IMG/VR virus record: IMGVR_UViG_3300017772_000121
Location: 1 to 24,596 of that record
Length of the DNA: 24,596 nucleotides
Strand: one strand, 5' to 3'
From: a virus
Under the pieces are notes generated by a model. It made no database searches, had not been told where the DNA came from, and saw nothing but the letters and a program-made list of their open reading frames with translations. Position numbers and translations under genes: made by a program. Shown in pieces: positions 22,250-24,596 of the stretch (positions are counted from its first letter, which is position 1; each line of letters starts with the position of its first letter).

Positions 22250-22676
22250 CAGCTAGATGCTCTCTGATGACCATCATCGCTGTCATCTGGTCGCACTCGA
22301 CCGCGTAACGCCAATCGTATTGCTCGTGGATGTCACCCGCTGGCAGGTAATTGTCCATACCGGCAACAGCAGCAACCGGGAAGCGCCAGCGGATTGGCAA
22401 GCGGTCGTACTTGTAAACCAGCAATGGCAGCTTGTGTGTCGCCAATGCACTAGCGCAGCACTGATCCCACCAAGCGGGCTGGATGCCGTACCCGGCGCGA
22501 TACCTCTTTGCCTCAATGCTGAAGGGAAAGTCAGGCATTTCGACGCAGATCAGATCGCCGTGATCAGCAGCGCGATACTGCTCTATGTCGCGCTTGAACG
22601 TCAGGCCAAGCTCTTCAAACAACAGCTTGGCAAGCTCGCGCTCAAAGCTGGCACCCTTGTTTCGGCTGTTAACCAT
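22242..22676 (-). CDS. PD-(D/E)XK phage endonuclease, 144 aa
   Basis: The N-terminal NKGASFERELAKLL helix with Glu12 and Glu14, then AADHGDLICVEMPDFPFSIE and AKRYRAG give Asp41, Glu55 and Lys57, the PD-(D/E)XK catalytic set. The following QPAWWDQC with Gln66 resembles the usual downstream helix of phage resolvase-like nucleases of this type. It may be a Holliday junction resolvase or another structure-specific enzyme. The start ATG at 22,676 overlaps the previous stop region, and the stop lies inside the beginning of the methyltransferase gene. Confidence 0.78.
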   Translation of the reverse strand: MVNSRNKGASFERELAKLLFEELGLTFKRDIEQYRAADHGDLICVEMPDFPFSIEAKRYRAGYGIQPAWWDQCCASALATHKLPLLVYKYDRLPIRWRFPVAAVAGMDNYLPAGDIHEQYDWRYAVECDQMTAMMVIREHLADA

Positions 22677-22869
22677 TGCGGCGCATCCCGCGCAGCGCGT
22701 CAGCCGGGTTAAAGGCTGGCTCGTCGGCCAGCATTTTATCCAGAGCCTGATCTAGTATATCATCGGCCAAAGCAGCCATAGAGCGATGCGCTGATGCGTC
22801 CAAAGCCAGCCGCAGCTTGTCCATTGTGGTTTTTCTGAGCCGGAAATGCGCCTGTGTCGTGGTTGCCAT
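22669..22869 (-). CDS. Ribbon-helix-helix (Arc-like) DNA-binding protein, 66 aa
   Basis: A short strand AHFRLRKT (7-14) is followed by helix TMDKLRLALDASAH and helix SMAALADDILDQALDKML, the beta-alpha-alpha plan of ribbon-helix-helix repressors that bind palindromes as dimer pairs. The tail is Arg/Asn-rich. It is the first gene of the left-going block and sits beside a region with two perfect palindromes, so it is a candidate for a repressor controlling itself and the recombinase. The ribosome site is A-rich and weak. Overlaps the following nuclease gene by eight bases. Confidence 0.7.
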   Translation of the reverse strand: MATTTQAHFRLRKTTMDKLRLALDASAHRSMAALADDILDQALDKMLADEPAFNPADALRGMRRNG

Positions 22870-22892
22870 TGCATTTTCTTTCGTTTTGTTTT

Positions 22893-22971
22893 CAATAACT
22901 TATGCGATTTTGTACAAAAACATATACAGCCACCCTTGTACCACAGTGGTAGGATGCGTATATAGTTATTG
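22893..22971. promoter_or_regulatory. Divergent control region with nested palindromes
   Basis: Outer inverted repeat CAATAACT (22,893-22,900) and AGTTATTG (22,964-22,971). Inside lie two perfect dyads: TTTTGTACAAAA (22,908-22,919) and TACCACAGTGGTA (22,939-22,951). TTGTAC also occurs twice, 26 bases apart (22,910 and 22,936). The region lies between the ribbon-helix-helix gene and the recombinase, so it may be an operator pair, a recombination (res-like) site, or both. Confidence 0.65.
22936..22964 (+). promoter_or_regulatory. Sigma70-type promoter for the recombinase
   Basis: TTGTAC (22,936-22,941) and TATATA (22,959-22,964) are separated by exactly 17 bases. The palindrome TACCACAGTGGTA overlaps the -35 end and fills the spacer, which would let a bound protein block the promoter. 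The start would fall near 22,971, about 30 bases before the recombinase ATG. Confidence 0.65.
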
Positions 22972-22999
22972 TAGGCTAGTAACAAAGGGAGACAGACCA

Positions 23000-23635
23000 A
23001 TGACTAAATACGTTTCTTATTATCGTGTGTCCACCAAACGCCAAGGTCAATCCGGCCTTGGCCTTGAAGCCCAGCAGGCGCTGGTTGCGCCATACGCTGA
23101 CGGCATCATCCATTCATTTACTGAGGTCGAGAGCGGCAAGGTTGACGCCCGGCCACAGCTTGACGCTGCCCTTGCGCTATGCCGCGAGACTGGCGCGTCT
23201 ATCCTCATCGCCAAGATCGACCGCCTATCGCGTGATGCTGCATTCTTGTTGACCCTGCGTAAAGCTGGCGTCGATATCGTTGCCGCTGATATGCCAAACG
23301 CTGGCACGTTAGAGTTTGGCGTCCGGGCTGTTGTCGCACAGCATGAGCGTGAAGAGATCAGCAAGCGCACCAAGGACGCCCTCGCAGCCGCCAAGGCGCG
23401 AGGCATCAAGCTGGGCTGTCCTAACCCACGCGCAGGCGGGCTGGCATCTGGTGCCGCTCGGCGCGAAAAGACTGAGCGCGTTGCCAGCAAGGCAATGCCA
23501 ATCATTAGCGCGATGCGTGACGCTGGTGCGTCGCTACGCGCTATCGCCGCCAGCCTTAATGACGCTGGCATCACAAGCGCAATGGGCGGCCAATGGTATG
23601 CGTCCAGTGTGCGTAACTTAATAGGGGCAAGGTAA
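23000..23635 (+). CDS. Serine recombinase, resolvase/invertase type, 211 aa
   Basis: YYRVSTKRQGQSGLGLEAQQ places the catalytic serine at 11 with Arg9; IAKIDRLSRD (70-79) supplies the conserved Arg75 and Arg78; EREEISKRTKDAL (116-128) is the E-helix start. The C-terminus (about 165-210) is a helix-turn-helix (ASLRAIAASLNDAGI, then SSVRNLIG). Length is that of small resolvases and invertases, not of large serine integrases. It could resolve dimers or concatemers, invert a segment or integrate the phage. ATG at 23,000 with GGGAG upstream is used. A longer in-phase frame back to 22,817 would run through the promoter and is rejected. Confidence 0.9.
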   Translation: MTKYVSYYRVSTKRQGQSGLGLEAQQALVAPYADGIIHSFTEVESGKVDARPQLDAALALCRETGASILIAKIDRLSRDAAFLLTLRKAGVDIVAADMPNAGTLEFGVRAVVAQHEREEISKRTKDALAAAKARGIKLGCPNPRAGGLASGAARREKTERVASKAMPIISAMRDAGASLRAIAASLNDAGITSAMGGQWYASSVRNLIGAR

Positions 23636-23829
23636 TGAAAATAACACGCTTAAAGAGAGGCTATCGGCTGCATATGTCTGACGCTGAGTTTGATCTATAT
23701 AATGTTGCTTTAGACGAGGGCTTTTCTGGTTTAGGTGCAACTGAAGAACACGATCTTTTTAACAAGATCAACGGCACAGAGAAAATCAGTAGCTGGTTTG
23801 TAATCGCTGACGACAGGAGATCAACATGA
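23635..23829 (+). CDS. Small protein of unknown function, 64 aa
   Basis: ATG at 23,635 shares a base with the recombinase stop (TAATG), so it is co-translated. It begins MKITRLKRGYRLHMSDAEFD and continues as mixed alpha/beta (DLYNVALDEGF, then WFVIADD). No family is recognised and no metal or catalytic motif is seen. Its end overlaps the next start (ATGA). The exact fit in the operon supports it as a real gene. Confidence 0.65.
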   Translation: MKITRLKRGYRLHMSDAEFDLYNVALDEGFSGLGATEEHDLFNKINGTEKISSWFVIADDRRST

Positions 23830-23942
23830 TTAAAGACACTATCGGTATGCTGTTTGTGACAGCATTTGTAATCACGTTTTTTACTAACGCCATCACCACC
23901 GAATATAACGTGTGGGCTTTGATGGTAAAATTTGGGAGCTAA
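23826..23942 (+). CDS. Small single-span membrane peptide, 38 aa
   Basis: ATG at 23,826 overlaps the previous stop (ATGA); TAA ends at 23,942. The sequence MIKDTIGMLFVTAFVITFFT, then NAITTEYNVW has one hydrophobic span (about 6-24), so it would lie in the host inner membrane. It is too small for a holin with two or three spans but could be a class III-like holin, an antiholin or a superinfection-type peptide. The function is not known. The AGGAGA ribosome site upstream is good. Confidence 0.55.
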   Translation: MIKDTIGMLFVTAFVITFFTNAITTEYNVWALMVKFGS

Positions 23943-23946
23943 TATA

Positions 23947-24596
23947 ATGGTCGGAAAACTTACACCGGATAATCAGTTGAGCGTCAGCCGGATGGCTACA
24001 TTGCTTAACGCATCACCGTGGCAAACGCGGAACGAACTGCTTGAGGAAATGATCAGCATTGACGAGGGCAACCCGCCAACGCGCATACCTCAGAATGAGC
24101 CAATGGAACTAGGCGATTATTTTGAGCCATTCATTTTGCAAAAGGCTGCCGAGCGTCTGGACTTAACCAATGTCGAGACTGACATCACCGTGCCATACCA
24201 GCACGACCACTTGCCATTGGCAGCCAGCCTTGATGGCACTGGTGTTGGTCACGGCTCAGTTAGGGCTGACTGGGATAAGGGTATCTATGTGCCGCAGGGT
24301 GGCTGGATAGATACCGCTGGCGTTGGCTTGATTGAAGCCAAGCTAACGTCAGCCAGGCCAGAAGAGATCCCGGCACCGCATCGAGGCCCGCTGCAATTGC
24401 AGGGGCAGATGATGTGTACCGGGTATAAGTGGGGCTGCGTTGCCGTGCTGTATCAAAGCACGACCTTGCGTCTGTTTATCTATCAGGCTGATGAGGTAAT
24501 ACAAAACCGCATCAGAGAGGCGGTTATTGATTTTGAAAATCGCCGAAAAAATATTGACAAATACCCAGTCGTGTCACCGGCAGATGGGGTGGCGGC
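23947..24596 (+). CDS. YqaJ-type viral recombinase/exonuclease, N-terminal 216 residues
   Basis: An open frame from ATG at 23,947 to the window end, four bases after the membrane peptide; GGGAG lies upstream. PD-(D/E)XK exonuclease residues in YqaJ order: LGDYFEPFI (Glu60), LAASLDG (Asp96), GLIEAKLT (Glu130, Lys132), then PLQLQGQMMCTG (Gln152, Gln154). Such enzymes resect double-stranded ends for annealing recombination (lambda Red alpha-like function). An annealing partner would be expected beyond the edge. The opening SVSRMATLLNASPWQTRNEL is typical of the family too (an A-x-x-L-G-x-S-P-W/F pattern). Confidence 0.88.
   Translation, partial: MVGKLTPDNQLSVSRMATLLNASPWQTRNELLEEMISIDEGNPPTRIPQNEPMELGDYFEPFILQKAAERLDLTNVETDITVPYQHDHLPLAASLDGTGVGHGSVRADWDKGIYVPQGGWIDTAGVGLIEAKLTSARPEEIPAPHRGPLQLQGQMMCTGYKWGCVAVLYQSTTLRLFIYQADEVIQNRIREAVIDFENRRKNIDKYPVVSPADGVA

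Noticed and set aside
22257-22712. A 151-codon + strand frame opposite the 144-aa nuclease gene
   Set aside because: The nuclease frame on the other strand carries a full PD-(D/E)XK set and fits the operon; the + frame has no known motif.
22817-22999. N-terminal extension of the recombinase frame, which would add a hydrophobic segment
   Set aside because: It would run through the divergent promoter and into the ribbon-helix-helix gene; ATG at 23,000 has a ribosome site and gives the standard resolvase N-terminus.

Overview
The window is part of the genome (or integrated copy) of a short-tailed, podovirus-type tailed phage. The evidence is a virion gene set in T7-like order: small and large terminase, a gp13-like protein, a head-tail connector portal, scaffold, major capsid protein, two tail tubular proteins and a run of internal (ejection) proteins. 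No tail-tube or tape-measure gene of a long-tailed phage is seen. Gene packing is tight, with mostly ATGA or TAATG overlaps and good AGGAG-type ribosome sites, so the host is a bacterium. Base composition is near balanced. Several small proteins (the 100-aa basic DUF6321-like protein, the 89-aa Bbp19-like protein, the tubular protein B N-terminus) resemble proteins of phages of marine alphaproteobacteria as I remember them. The host itself cannot be proven from the sequence. No tRNA, rRNA, CRISPR array or insertion sequence is seen, and neither a DNA nor an RNA polymerase lies in the window.

Layout. A divergent intergenic region at about 22,870-22,999 splits the window. To its right, on the + strand, are a resolvase-type serine recombinase, a 64-aa unknown, a 38-aa single-span membrane peptide and a YqaJ-type exonuclease cut by the window end. 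To its left everything is on the - strand down to base 1. First comes an early or DNA-handling block (22,869-16,950): a ribbon-helix-helix protein, a PD-(D/E)XK nuclease, a C5 cytosine methyltransferase with a second long frame inside it, a second small PD-(D/E)XK-like nuclease, a probable ssDNA-binding protein, a Toprim/RecA-fold primase-helicase, a 189-aa protein ending in an SSB-like tail, and a winged-helix protein. Then comes a packaging block (16,950-13,665): two Cys-rich small proteins, a DUF6378-like protein, small terminase, a third Cys-rich protein, large terminase and a gp13/GNAT-like protein. Next is the head block (13,668-8,006), including a cluster of tiny basic proteins, the portal, scaffold, capsid protein and a 90-aa decoration-like protein. 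The capsid and decoration genes are flanked by two terminator-like hairpins. Last are the tail and ejection genes (7,955-1).

How it works together. The left-going block would replicate, protect and package DNA, build the head and tail, and provide the proteins ejected into the next host. The right-going block starts with recombination functions. The dyad-rich region between them is the obvious place for a switch.

Most interesting points: (1) a 264-codon frame, complete with its own ribosome site and a repeated TP-containing motif, lies entirely inside the methyltransferase gene on the same strand; (2) the 709-aa ejection protein carries a helix-hairpin-helix motif with the Lys-to-Asp spacing of endonuclease III-type DNA glycosylases; (3) the methyltransferase sits between two small nuclease genes; (4) a non-SSB protein ends in the SSB-type tail DEIPF.
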